NCBI GenBank assembly: GCA_902619165.1
Contig: CACNDI010000005.1
Span: forward strand, 62,001 to 126,000
DNA from: an uncultured Alphaproteobacteria bacterium
Lineage (GTDB): Bacteria > Pseudomonadota > Alphaproteobacteria > Rhodobacterales > Rhodobacteraceae
DNA length: 64,000 bases
Direction: 5' to 3'
Shown here: positions 43,271 to 53,558 of the stretch, piece by piece
How positions within the stretch are numbered: the first letter of the stretch is position 1
Layout of the letters: each line of letters begins with the position of its first letter
Notes under the pieces: model-generated
The model's database searches: none
What the model saw: only the letters and a program-made list of their open reading frames with translations
Told to the model about the DNA's origin: nothing
Made by a program: the position numbers and the translations under genes

Positions 43271-45466
43271 TTAATTCAAATTATTCTTACTTTCCATCAT
43301 ATTACTTATTACATCGTGGTAAAGATCATTTACATGAGCAAGACTAAGAAAATTTTGTCCAAAACAAAGTTTGGCACCTTTGGCAACACCCAATTTAGTT
43401 AAATGTACCTCTTTTTCCTTAGCCAAAGAGATTAGCTCTTTTTCTTTTAAGGGATTTATAGTAACGATATATCGTGCTTGAGTCTCATTGAAAAAATACT
43501 CTGTTGACCCCTCGGTAACAATAAAACCTAAATCATTAACAATTGCCAATTCACACAACGCGAGCGCTATACCTCCATCAGATACATCGTGAGCACTTGA
43601 TATCAGTTTTTCACGAAATAGGCATAAAATAAATTGTCCATTACGCTTTTCTTCTTCTAAATTGACTTTTATATTTACATTCTGAATTGGTGCTTGAGAA
43701 AGCTCAGTCAAAAGAGCTAATGCTGTGGTTTTTGCATCTGTTTCGCCAATTGTATAATAAATGTCATTTTCATTGATAGTTCCCGCAGTATACCCTGAAA
43801 TATTTTTTATTAGACCCACGCCTCCGATAGTCGGGGTTGGCAGAATTGATTTTCCATCAGTCTGATTATAAAAGCTTACATTTCCTGAAACTACAGGAAA
43901 ATTTAATTCGACACAGGCTTTTTTAATTCCTTTAATGCAGTTAACAAATTGCCCCATTATTTCTGGATCTTCTGGACTACCAAAGTTAAGATTATCGGTG
44001 ATTGCTAATGGAGTTCCACCTGATGATATGATGTTTCTGTAACACTCTGCTACAGCTTGTTTTCCACCCTCGAAGGGGCTTATCGAACATAGTAACGGGT
44101 TACTGTCACAGGAAAACACCAACCCATAATTCGTTTCATCAATTCTAGTAACTGCAGCATCCAATCCGGGACGCTTAAGAGTATTATTTAGTATCATATG
44201 GTCATATTGTTCCCAAACCCATCGTTTAGAACAGTGATTAGGTGATGACAGCAAAACTTCTATTGCCTCTTGAATAGATATGCTTGGAATGTGTGTATGC
44301 AACTTCTTTTGTTTAAGGGAGGTCCATGGTCTGTCATATTGAGGTGCCTGATGGGATAAACACTTAAGGGGTAAGTCTGCAACAACCTTATTGTTAAAAT
44401 TAATTAAGAGCTTATCCTCTTCAATCGTATTACCAATCACAGCAAAATCTAGGTCCCATTTGTTAAAAATTTTCTTTGCTTGATCTTCATGTCCAGGCTT
44501 TATTACTGCAAGCATTCTTTCTTGGCTCTCCGATAGCATTATATCGTAAGCAGTCATTTGATCTTCGCGTATGGGGACCCTATCTAAGTTTAGAAAAATA
44601 CCAAGATTACCTTTGTCTCCCATCTCAACTGAGGAACATGTTAATCCAGCAGCTCCCATATCTTGTATTGCAATCACACACCCGCTACTCATAAGTTCGA
44701 AACACGCCTCCATGAGCTTTTTTTCTAAAAAAGGATCTCCAATTTGAACAGAAGGTCGTTTAGCTTTATTAAGTTTGTCATCTGAGTCAAAGCTTTCGGA
44801 CGCCATGCTAGCCCCTCCAACACCATCCTTCCCTGTTTTTGCACCCATATAAACTATCGGAGAACCAATGCCTGTCGCTTTTGAATAAAAGATCTCGTTT
44901 CTATTAACAATGCCGGCAGCAAAGGCATTAACCAGGCAGTTGCCATTATATGAAGCATGAAATCTGAGCTCCCCACCTACATTGGGTACTCCAAAAGAAT
45001 TTCCGTAGTGGCTTATACCTTTAACAACGCCACGAAGAATTTCTTTGGTTTCAATTTTGTCAGCTGATCCCATAGATAATGAGTTCATAACAGCAATAGG
45101 TCTTGCTCCCATCGTGAAAACATCTCTTAATATTCCTCCCACTCCAGTTGCCGCTCCGTTGAAGGGCTCAATATAGCTAGGGTGATTATGGCTTTCCATT
45201 TTAAATGCCAATGCAAGTCTCTCATCAATAGCAACTATTCCAGCATTTTCACCAGGACCACAAATGACTTGGCTACCTTTTGTTGGAAGTTCTTTAAGCC
45301 ATTTTCTGGATGACTTGTACGAACAATGCTCGTTCCACATTGCAGAAAAAATTCCTAATTCTGTAATGTTTGGGATTCGATCCAATATTTTTTTAATTTG
45401 ATTATACTCTTTCGTTGTAAGACCATGAGCTCTTATGATTATTGGAGAATGATCCTTGGGCGTCAT
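43271..45466 (-). CDS. purL: Phosphoribosylformylglycinamidine synthase subunit PurL
   Basis: Large subunit of the small-type FGAM synthase of purine biosynthesis, about 731 residues, an ATP-dependent amidation. Blocks seen: 'ELGIFSAMWNEHCSYKSSRKW', 'MESHNHPSYIEPFNGAATGVGG' (split), 'QDMGAAGLTCSSVEMG', and 'SAHDVSDGGIALAL'. The start is set at the ATG 45466; a GTG at 45475 directly after the terB stop is equally possible, neither having a clear ribosome site. purS and purQ, its partners, are not adjacent. Followed by bolA and grxD. Confidence 0.95.
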   Translation of the reverse strand: MTPKDHSPIIIRAHGLTTKEYNQIKKILDRIPNITELGIFSAMWNEHCSYKSSRKWLKELPTKGSQVICGPGENAGIVAIDERLALAFKMESHNHPSYIEPFNGAATGVGGILRDVFTMGARPIAVMNSLSMGSADKIETKEILRGVVKGISHYGNSFGVPNVGGELRFHASYNGNCLVNAFAAGIVNRNEIFYSKATGIGSPIVYMGAKTGKDGVGGASMASESFDSDDKLNKAKRPSVQIGDPFLEKKLMEACFELMSSGCVIAIQDMGAAGLTCSSVEMGDKGNLGIFLNLDRVPIREDQMTAYDIMLSESQERMLAVIKPGHEDQAKKIFNKWDLDFAVIGNTIEEDKLLINFNNKVVADLPLKCLSHQAPQYDRPWTSLKQKKLHTHIPSISIQEAIEVLLSSPNHCSKRWVWEQYDHMILNNTLKRPGLDAAVTRIDETNYGLVFSCDSNPLLCSISPFEGGKQAVAECYRNIISSGGTPLAITDNLNFGSPEDPEIMGQFVNCIKGIKKACVELNFPVVSGNVSFYNQTDGKSILPTPTIGGVGLIKNISGYTAGTINENDIYYTIGETDAKTTALALLTELSQAPIQNVNIKVNLEEEKRNGQFILCLFREKLISSAHDVSDGGIALALCELAIVNDLGFIVTEGSTEYFFNETQARYIVTINPLKEKELISLAKEKEVHLTKLGVAKGAKLCFGQNFLSLAHVNDLYHDVISNMMESKNNLN

Positions 45467-45475
45467 TTTAGGCAC

Positions 45476-45931
45476 TCAATTAGTTTTTTGTTCTTTTAAT
45501 ATAAACTGTCTTGCAAGAGCGCTATCTTTATCTGAAAGACCGAGCAAGCTGCAAAACAGTCTCATAAAACCGTCTTCTTCGTAAGTTCTCTTACCGTCTG
45601 CCATTACTAAAATCCAAGAATCTTTAAGTAAATTAAATCTTTCTTCATACGCTATACTTTCTTTTATTACTTTAATAAACTGCACATTATCATTTGATTG
45701 GTCTTCTAGTCTCGCTGCCATATTAAGCACATTTTCAGTTTTCTCATCGTTGAACTCAAATCTCTTTTTTACTAACTCTTTAATTTTTTCTCGTTCATTA
45801 ATGTCAAAACTTCCATCTAACTTAGCTATCCTGATGAATATTGCGGTTAACGCAAGTACCTGCGTTTGATCAATGGAATGCTTTACTTGTTCCTGTGGCT
45901 CTGTAAATAATTTAATTAAATCTTTAAACAT
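45476..45931 (-). CDS. TerB-like helical protein
   Basis: 151-residue all-helical cytoplasmic protein resembling the tellurite-resistance TerB family. Features are 'VLALTAIFIRIAKLDGSFDINEREKIKELV' (shown in part), acidic motifs 'LDGSFD' and 'ADGKRTYEED' that could bind metal ions, and a helix-rich C-terminus. Its start overlaps the ligase gene by eight bases and its stop abuts purL, so it is embedded in this operon. A role in tellurite resistance is not implied; function unknown. Confidence 0.78.
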   Translation of the reverse strand: MFKDLIKLFTEPQEQVKHSIDQTQVLALTAIFIRIAKLDGSFDINEREKIKELVKKRFEFNDEKTENVLNMAARLEDQSNDNVQFIKVIKESIAYEERFNLLKDSWILVMADGKRTYEEDGFMRLFCSLLGLSDKDSALARQFILKEQKTN

Positions 45932-47450
45932 TTTTTTCAGTAATTTCCTTCAAAGTGCGTTTTAAAACTTTTCCAGTAGCGTTTCTAGGTAGCTCTGAAA
46001 CATATACTATTTCAGAGGGTATTTTAAATTTTGCTAAGTTATTGAGACAATGTTTTATTATTTTATCTTTTGGCAACTCTTTGTTTTTTTTCAGAACCAC
46101 GAAAAGTTTACCTGTCTCTCCCCATTTTTCATCAGGAACCCCAATTACAGCAAGCTCAGCAATTTCTTCAAGCTGATAAAGTATGTTTTCTACCTCAGCA
46201 GGATAAACATTTTCTCCACCTGAAATATACATGTCTTTTTCTCTGTCAACAATGAATACAAAACCGTCTTCATCAAATTTAGCTAAGTCTCCTGTTTTTA
46301 GCCAACCTCCATCAAAAGATTCTCTAGTTGCTTTTTCATTCTTCCAATAGCCAGGGGTTACATTTGGGCCTTTAATTAGAAGTTCTCCTACCTGGTTTGG
46401 TTCTACTGGAGTCATATTTTTATCAATAATCTTTATTGCGGTATGTAGTACAGCTTTCCCCGCAGAGCCTATCTTATTTAGAGAGTCCTCAGCGGCTAAA
46501 AAAATTCCAGCAGGACTTGTTTCAGTCATTCCCCATCCTTGAATCACATCAATACCCTTAGATTGCCAAGTCTTAATTATAATTTCTGCGCATGGTGCAC
46601 CGCCTACGCCAACATTTACCAGCCTGTTAAAGTTAGTTATTTCAAAGTCAGAATGCTGCATCATAAACTGTAAAGGCGCTGGAACGGCAAATAAATGTGT
46701 TATTGCAAGTTTATCAGAATTTATTGCCTTTAAGGCATGCGTCGGATCAAACTCTCTCATTATTATAATTTCCCCACCTTGGTGAAGAACTGGATTTGCA
46801 TAACAATTTATTCCGCCAGTATGAAACAAAGGTAGTATAACCAGTTGTTTAGTCTTGCTAGTAAGGTTAGCTATCCCAGATAGGTTAATAGCGTTAAACA
46901 ATTGCATTTTATGATTTATTTTTGCACCCTTGGGGTGTCCAGTGGTTCCCGAAGTGTACATTATCATTATTAGGTCATCCAGAGTAAGGGAAACTTGTTT
47001 AAAATCACTAGGGGAGTTTTTAATATTTTCTTGAAACTCACTTGGTTTTTCATCTGAGTTGAAAAATTGCATAATCATATTTGGTATCAACGAGCGAAGT
47101 TGGTCGGCTGTTCTTTTGAAGCAAACGTCAACAATAAGCAAACTTGGTTCGCAATCGTTTAATATAAAAGCCAATTCATTTGCTGTAAGCCGCCAGTTTA
47201 AAGGCACCATAATTGAGCCAATTTTAGAACAGGCAAACTGGAGTTCAAAGAAAATACTATGGTTCTTTGACAAAATAGCAACCCGGTCGCTATGCCCAAT
47301 TCCCATGTTCTGCAGAAAATTGGCGATTTTACATGATGATAAGTTCAATTCCTTGTATGATATTTTCTTGTTGAGAGAATAGTCTGTGATAGCAATTTTA
47401 TTGGAATGCATCTTTGAATGATGTTCTGCCCAATCATAATGATTTATCAT
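45924..47450 (-). CDS. Acyl-CoA synthetase (AMP-forming), fatty-acid-CoA ligase-like
   Basis: 508-residue ANL-superfamily ligase. P-loop 'MYTSGTTGHPKGAKIN', 'QGWGMTETSPAG', hinge 'GWLKTGDLAKFDEDGFVFIVDR' (split), core 'SGGENVYPAEVENIL' and catalytic lysine in 'NATGKVLKRTL'. The overall pattern is that of medium/long-chain FadD-like or 4-coumarate-CoA-ligase-like enzymes. Substrate not predictable. It lies 13 bases after pyrG and overlaps the terB-like gene. Confidence 0.87.
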   Translation of the reverse strand: MINHYDWAEHHSKMHSNKIAITDYSLNKKISYKELNLSSCKIANFLQNMGIGHSDRVAILSKNHSIFFELQFACSKIGSIMVPLNWRLTANELAFILNDCEPSLLIVDVCFKRTADQLRSLIPNMIMQFFNSDEKPSEFQENIKNSPSDFKQVSLTLDDLIMIMYTSGTTGHPKGAKINHKMQLFNAINLSGIANLTSKTKQLVILPLFHTGGINCYANPVLHQGGEIIIMREFDPTHALKAINSDKLAITHLFAVPAPLQFMMQHSDFEITNFNRLVNVGVGGAPCAEIIIKTWQSKGIDVIQGWGMTETSPAGIFLAAEDSLNKIGSAGKAVLHTAIKIIDKNMTPVEPNQVGELLIKGPNVTPGYWKNEKATRESFDGGWLKTGDLAKFDEDGFVFIVDREKDMYISGGENVYPAEVENILYQLEEIAELAVIGVPDEKWGETGKLFVVLKKNKELPKDKIIKHCLNNLAKFKIPSEIVYVSELPRNATGKVLKRTLKEITEKNV

Positions 47451-47463
47451 TTAAAATATTCCT

Positions 47464-49104
47464 TTAAACTAATCGAGTTTGCTCTAAAGCTTTTTTTATG
47501 AAATTTGAAAAAATAGGGTGGGGTTCGAAAGGTTTGGATTTGAGCTCTGGATGAAATTGTACTCCCAAAAAAAATGGATGCGAAGACAGTTCTACTACTT
47601 CGGGAAGTGATCCGTCTTGAGAAAATCCAGAAAAAGTTAGACCACTGTCTTCGAGAGCTCCTTGGTAATTGGCATTGACCTCGAACCGATGCCGATGCCT
47701 TTCTGAAACTATTGCTTTTTGATAGATCGAATAAGCCATTGTCCCTTTTTTTATTTTTGCAGGGTAGGCTCCTAGCCTCATTGTGCCACCTTTATTTTGG
47801 ACTTTACTTCTAATTTCAACTTTCTGATCTTTAACCCATTTGGAAAGATGATAGATTAAGTGATCTTCAGAGCTATTTGACTTCTCATCAAATTCTTCAG
47901 AATTTGCATCTTTAAGGCCAGCACAATTTCTCGCGTACTCTATTACTAATAATTGCATACCTAGACAAATTCCTAGAAAGGGAATGTGTTTTTCCCTTGC
48001 ATATTTTATCACTCTAATTTTTCCTTCGGTTCCTCGTTTCCCAAATCCACCCGGTATCAATATGCCGTCAAACTTATTTAACCGTTTTGTTTGAGCTGAT
48101 TTTTCAAACTCTTCAGACTCCAGCCATGAGACCTCCACGTTTGTTTTATTAGCTAAACCCCCATGAATTAGAGCCTCCGAAAGAGATTTATAGGCATCTT
48201 CAAGTTTAGTATACTTACCAACAACAGCAATCTTGACTGATCCTTCTGAGCTACGATATCTGGAGCTAACTTCATTCCAAATATTTAAGTCAGCCTCTTT
48301 TTTAGATTTCAAGTTTAGAACCTGAAGAATAGCATCGTCTAATCCTTCATCAAAAAAAGCAATTGGAGCTTCATAAATTGTTTCAAGATCGTTAGCTGCT
48401 ATAACATTTTTCTCATCAACATTACAGAAAAGTGCAATTTTTTCTCTCTCTTTCTTTGGAATAGGCACCTCTGATCGACAAACTAATATATCTGGACTTA
48501 TTCCAATAGACCTTAATTCCTTGACAGAGTGCTGTGTTGGTTTAGTTTTTAGCTCGCCTGAAGACGATAGAAAAGGTAACAGTGTTAAATGTACAAAAAT
48601 GCAAGAATTGGTTTTCTTTTCCTGTGAGAATTGACGGATAGCCTCAAAAAAGGGCAGGCCTTCAATATCCCCTATTGTTCCACCTATTTCACAAAGCATG
48701 AAGTCGACCTCGTCTTCATGTAGAGCGAGGAATTTTTTTATTTCATTTGTTACGTGAGGGATCACTTGTATCGTTTCTCCCAGGTAGTCCCCCTTCCTTT
48801 CGCGCTCCAGGACAGTAGAGTATATACGACCAGAAGAAACAGAGTCAGTACTTCGAGCTGCTACTCCTGTGAATCGCTCGTAATGTCCCAGATCTAGGTC
48901 TGTTTCAGCTCCATCATCAGTAACAAACACTTCTCCGTGCTCAAAAGGTGACATCGTACCAGGATCGACGTTTAAATATGGATCAAGTTTCCTGAGTCTT
49001 ACTGAAAAGCCTCTTGCTTGTAAAAGCGCGCCTAATGAAGCTGATGTCAGACCCTTACCTAAAGAAGACACAACACCGCCTGTGATAAAAATAAACTTCG
49101 CCAA
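47464..49104 (-). CDS. pyrG: CTP synthase
   Basis: 546-residue enzyme making CTP from UTP, ATP and glutamine. Synthase domain: '[20 protein letters not shown]', '[22 protein letters not shown]' (split), '[12 protein letters not shown]'. Glutaminase domain: nucleophile Cys in '[18 protein letters not shown]', and '[11 protein letters not shown]'. Length normal. 74 bases downstream of secG, the usual order. Confidence 0.97.
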   Translation of the reverse strand: MAKFIFITGGVVSSLGKGLTSASLGALLQARGFSVRLRKLDPYLNVDPGTMSPFEHGEVFVTDDGAETDLDLGHYERFTGVAARSTDSVSSGRIYSTVLERERKGDYLGETIQVIPHVTNEIKKFLALHEDEVDFMLCEIGGTIGDIEGLPFFEAIRQFSQEKKTNSCIFVHLTLLPFLSSSGELKTKPTQHSVKELRSIGISPDILVCRSEVPIPKKEREKIALFCNVDEKNVIAANDLETIYEAPIAFFDEGLDDAILQVLNLKSKKEADLNIWNEVSSRYRSSEGSVKIAVVGKYTKLEDAYKSLSEALIHGGLANKTNVEVSWLESEEFEKSAQTKRLNKFDGILIPGGFGKRGTEGKIRVIKYAREKHIPFLGICLGMQLLVIEYARNCAGLKDANSEEFDEKSNSSEDHLIYHLSKWVKDQKVEIRSKVQNKGGTMRLGAYPAKIKKGTMAYSIYQKAIVSERHRHRFEVNANYQGALEDSGLTFSGFSQDGSLPEVVELSSHPFFLGVQFHPELKSKPFEPHPIFSNFIKKALEQTRLV

Positions 49105-49178
49105 AATTAATCTTTCAAAAAGAACTTTCGACCAAGTTTATTTTAGAATAACAAAACTCACAAGGTGATAGTTCATTT

Positions 49179-49532
49179 TTATTCCATAGGAGGCGTTAAA
49201 ACACCATCGGTACCTTTAAACTTCTTTAAGTCTGGTAACTCTGGCATTAACTCTTTTTTATTAGAATCCTCGGCCCCCTCTGATTCCTCAAAAACTGATT
49301 TATTTGAACCACTATTTATAGAAATAATTGTAAGCAAAATAGCTAACAAAAAAAATAACGCTGTTAGAATCCAAGTTAACTTCGATAAAGGGTTCGCTGA
49401 TTTTGTTCCAGTTCCAAAGCCTTGATTGTCAGAGCCCATGCCCAAGCCTCCCCCTTCTGATCTTTGAAATAGAACAACAAGAATCAGAAAAAGTGTAACT
49501 ATTAAATGGCTAATTAATAAAACGTTTGACAT
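49179..49532 (-). CDS. secG: Protein-export membrane protein SecG
   Basis: 117-residue third subunit of the SecYEG channel. Two hydrophobic helices ('LLISHLIVTLFLILVVLFQ' and 'LTWILTALFFLLAILLTII') flank the conserved 'RSEGGGLGMG' loop; the C-terminal tail is polar and acidic. Starts three bases after the ilvC stop and precedes pyrG. Confidence 0.93.
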   Translation of the reverse strand: MSNVLLISHLIVTLFLILVVLFQRSEGGGLGMGSDNQGFGTGTKSANPLSKLTWILTALFFLLAILLTIISINSGSNKSVFEESEGAEDSNKKELMPELPDLKKFKGTDGVLTPPME

Positions 49533-49535
49533 AGT

Positions 49536-50588
<1,053 letters not shown>

Positions 50589-50632
50589 CTATTTTTATTT
50601 TTTCACCAGTACAAATATACTTTTCTTACAAT

Positions 50633-51829
50633 TTATTTTCCCAAGCCAGCTTTTATTAGAGTCCTTTTGAGAAAGGGGCTGTGATTTAAATACATTAAAA
50701 AATTCTTTCTCGCAATTCTAAGGAAACTATTTTCTGTCATTGAGATTTTGTTTAGTAGGTGGATACCAAAAACTTTGCTTCCAGTCAGTGGAAATCTTTT
50801 AATGTTATATTGTCTCAATACTCTATCTGATCCTATATCTTCGTTATTTTTTAGTGCCTTTTTGCATATATTGTGAAGAGCGATAATATCTTCAACTGAA
50901 GTATTAAGGCCTTGGGCGCCAGTTGGAGGCATTACATGTGCGCTCTCAGCAATAAGAACAGTCCTTTTACTTATTAGAGTTTTTGATAATTGAGAAGATA
51001 CCGGCCATGTCTGCCTTTTACCTACAATCTTTATGTTTCCCCTGATACCCAAGCTTTTTTTTGAAATAAGAGAGTTAAATTCTGCATTCTCTAAATTATA
51101 TGCTTCATCGATAGCATCGGAATTATCCATCCAAACAATAGTTGACTGTGATTGTTTCGAAGAGGCTCGAAGTGGAATTATTGTAAAAGGGCCACCAACA
51201 TCCAATATTTCAGTAGTTCTGTCTTTGTGTTTCCTTGAGTGAGAAACTTGAAACACCATTGCTAACTGGCTGTAAGAGGTTTTAATGGTGTTTATTTTCT
51301 CTCTTTTCCTTATTGCGCTTTCTTTCCCTTCACAAGATATTAATAGTTTCCCATTTAACTCTTTGCCTTTTGAAGTCCTTACAAGAATATTGTCATCAAA
51401 GGCATAGTGTTTAACTATTGAATCCCCGATGTTTAAAACAAAATTTTGGTTCTTTTTAAGCCAGGCTAAAAGCTTCAATCGCAATATGCTATTGGGAACG
51501 TTATAACCAAAGTTTTCAATATTGACTTCTTTTGGTTCAAATACTACTCTGCCCGGCCTTTCTTTTTTTTGACTTCCAACATCAATTATTTCCATCTCCT
51601 TGAGCGGTTGCGAGAAGGGTTCTATTTCCTCCCAAATACCTATTTCTTTAAAAACCTCTATCGCGGGGTTAAGAAAGGCAGTAGTCCTTTGATCCGCATG
51701 AAACTTTGATATGTCATGTGGCTCAAAGCACTCTACTTTAATTTTTTCCTTGCATAGCAAAGAGGCAGTAATCAAGCCAGATATTCCAAGTCCTGAAATT
51801 ATAACATTAGGATATTTTTTCTCGTTCAT
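50633..51829 (-). CDS. UbiH/COQ6-family FAD-dependent hydroxylase
   Basis: 398-residue flavoprotein monooxygenase of the family that hydroxylates the ubiquinone ring. The FAD-binding 'ISGLGISGLITASLL' opens the chain, and the second FAD motif is 'AESAHVMPPTGAQGLN', where 'AES' replaces the usual GD(A/S); this form is familiar in alphaproteobacterial members. A ubiquinone-biosynthesis role is the best guess; which ring position is not decidable. Its start overlaps the end of carA by 23 bases. Confidence 0.83.
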   Translation of the reverse strand: MNEKKYPNVIISGLGISGLITASLLCKEKIKVECFEPHDISKFHADQRTTAFLNPAIEVFKEIGIWEEIEPFSQPLKEMEIIDVGSQKKERPGRVVFEPKEVNIENFGYNVPNSILRLKLLAWLKKNQNFVLNIGDSIVKHYAFDDNILVRTSKGKELNGKLLISCEGKESAIRKREKINTIKTSYSQLAMVFQVSHSRKHKDRTTEILDVGGPFTIIPLRASSKQSQSTIVWMDNSDAIDEAYNLENAEFNSLISKKSLGIRGNIKIVGKRQTWPVSSQLSKTLISKRTVLIAESAHVMPPTGAQGLNTSVEDIIALHNICKKALKNNEDIGSDRVLRQYNIKRFPLTGSKVFGIHLLNKISMTENSFLRIARKNFLMYLNHSPFLKRTLIKAGLGK

Positions 51830-52949
51830 TATTTTTATATTTCATTACCATTTTAACAAATTTATTAAATAGATAGAGGCTGTCATGTGGTCCTGGACTT
51901 GCTTCAGGGTGATATTGGACAGAAAATATATCCTTATCTTTATGCTCAATTCCACAGTTCGATCCGTCAAAGAGAGATACGTGGCTTTCAAAAACATTTT
52001 GTGGCAAACTTTTAGTGTTGATCGCAAACCCATGGTTCATTGACGTGATTTCCACTTTACCAGTCCTTAGATCTAATACTGGATGATTTGCCCCATGATG
52101 ACCATGATTCATTTTTTCTGTTTTTGCACCCAAAGCTAGGCCTAGCAGTTGGTGGCCCAAGCAAATTCCAAAGATAGGAATAGAGGTATCTCTAACTAGC
52201 TTTTTAAGTACTTTATTAGTAAATCTGTTAGTAGCAGCGGGATCTCCAGGTCCATTTGAAAGCAATACCCCATGTGGTTTTAATGCTATAATCTCGTCAA
52301 AAGTTGAATGACCTGATATTTTTTCAACGTTTATTTTATGATTATTAAGACAATTTTCTATATTTAACTTTGTTCCAAAATCAAATACCAGTACTTTTGC
52401 CAAGTCATTAATTATATTTGTTTCGTTTTTCTTTTGTTGTTCATTAATTAGATATACTTTACTGGTGAGATCTCTTCCTTGAATTCCAGGCCAATTAGCT
52501 AACTCTTGTCTAAGGGATTCCAAGTTGTGATCACCATTTTTGTTGAAATTTATTATGGCCTTAGGAGCTCCCAAATCCCTTATCTTTCTAGTCAAGGCCC
52601 GAGTATCAATCCCATAAATTCCAGTTATATTATTACGATTAAGCCAATGATCAAAAGAGAGTTCGTTTCTCCAGTTTGACGGCTCAGAGGGTTTTGCTCG
52701 TGTAATGACCCCTTTCACCATGGGTTTTAAAGACTCATTATCATTACTATTTGTACCTACATTTCCTATGTGTGGAAATGTAAAAGTAATTATTTGTTCA
52801 GCATATGATGGGTCTGAAATTATTTCTTGATAACCAGTCATTGAAGTATTGAAACATAATTCACCAACACCAAAGCCCTCGTTACCATAGCCAATTGCAT
52901 CCCAAGCTGTACCATCTTCCAATAATAATAAGCCAGAAAATTTCTTCAT
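51807..52949 (-). CDS. carA: Carbamoyl-phosphate synthase small subunit
   Basis: 380-residue glutaminase subunit feeding ammonia to CarB for arginine and pyrimidine synthesis. N-terminal domain 'GNEGFGVGELCFNTSMTGYQEI' (split) and class I glutaminase domain with nucleophile Cys263 in 'IFGICLGHQLLGLALG' and His/Glu in 'VQYHPEASPGPHDS'. carB is not in the window. Divergent from yqeY, a common alphaproteobacterial pairing, across a 136-base gap. Confidence 0.96.
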   Translation of the reverse strand: MKKFSGLLLLEDGTAWDAIGYGNEGFGVGELCFNTSMTGYQEIISDPSYAEQIITFTFPHIGNVGTNSNDNESLKPMVKGVITRAKPSEPSNWRNELSFDHWLNRNNITGIYGIDTRALTRKIRDLGAPKAIINFNKNGDHNLESLRQELANWPGIQGRDLTSKVYLINEQQKKNETNIINDLAKVLVFDFGTKLNIENCLNNHKINVEKISGHSTFDEIIALKPHGVLLSNGPGDPAATNRFTNKVLKKLVRDTSIPIFGICLGHQLLGLALGAKTEKMNHGHHGANHPVLDLRTGKVEITSMNHGFAINTKSLPQNVFESHVSLFDGSNCGIEHKDKDIFSVQYHPEASPGPHDSLYLFNKFVKMVMKYKNNEREKIS

Positions 52950-53085
52950 ATATCATTAGTAAAATATTAATAATTTTTTACAAGCTATGAGTTATTCTTT
53001 TTCATTGCAAATAAAAGATTAAATTGTTAAATAGGCGATCTTATAATTTGGTGTAAGATTGTGACCTGGATATAGAGAGGTAATT

Positions 53086-53538
53086 ATGCGATCGGAATTA
53101 GATGCAAACTTAAAAGAAGCAATTAAATCTCAAGAAAAACAGCGAATAGCTACTTTAAGACTGATTAATGCTGCTATAAAGGATAGAGACATTGCAGTTA
53201 GGTCAGAAGAGAATACTGAAGGCGTAAGTGATGCAGAAATCATATTGATATTATCAAATATGGTTAAACAAAGAAAACAAAGCATTATCCAGTACGAGGA
53301 GGGTGGAAGAGTCGAGCTTGCTGAGCGAGAGAGAGAAGAGATTAAAATTATACAAGAATTTTTACCTAATCAACTTACCGATGAGGAAATTCATTTAGAA
53401 ATTTCCAAAATAATTGATGCTACTGAGCAATTGACTATAAAGGATATGGGTAAAATTATGGGTGAGTTGAAAGAAAAGTTCAGCGGTAGAATGGATTTTG
53501 GAAAAGCATCTGGGATTGTTAAGGCTCTACTTAAATAG
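53086..53538 (+). CDS. yqeY: GatB/YqeY domain protein
   Basis: 150-residue protein with the YqeY fold shared with the tail of GatB. 'LRLINAAIKDRDIA', 'MVKQRKQSIIQYEEGGR', 'EREEIKIIQEFLPNQL' and 'GKIMGELKEKFSGRMD' match the family. Such proteins may bind tRNA; the cellular role is not settled. GAGAGG ribosome site before the ATG. A long hairpin covers its stop codon. Confidence 0.9.
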   Translation: MRSELDANLKEAIKSQEKQRIATLRLINAAIKDRDIAVRSEENTEGVSDAEIILILSNMVKQRKQSIIQYEEGGRVELAEREREEIKIIQEFLPNQLTDEEIHLEISKIIDATEQLTIKDMGKIMGELKEKFSGRMDFGKASGIVKALLK

Positions 53539-53550
53539 TAAAGCCTTAAC
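53518..53550 (+). terminator. Hairpin terminator candidate over the yqeY stop
   Basis: GTTAAGGCT (53518-53526) pairs perfectly with AGCCTTAAC (53542-53550), and the inner TACT/AGTA extends the stem across one C-A mismatch to a five-base TAAAT loop. A weak T-run (actatttt) follows. It lies between the convergent yqeY and hppA genes and overlaps the yqeY stop codon, so it could terminate yqeY or protect its mRNA 3' end. Confidence 0.5.
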
Positions 53551-53558
53551 GGACTATT

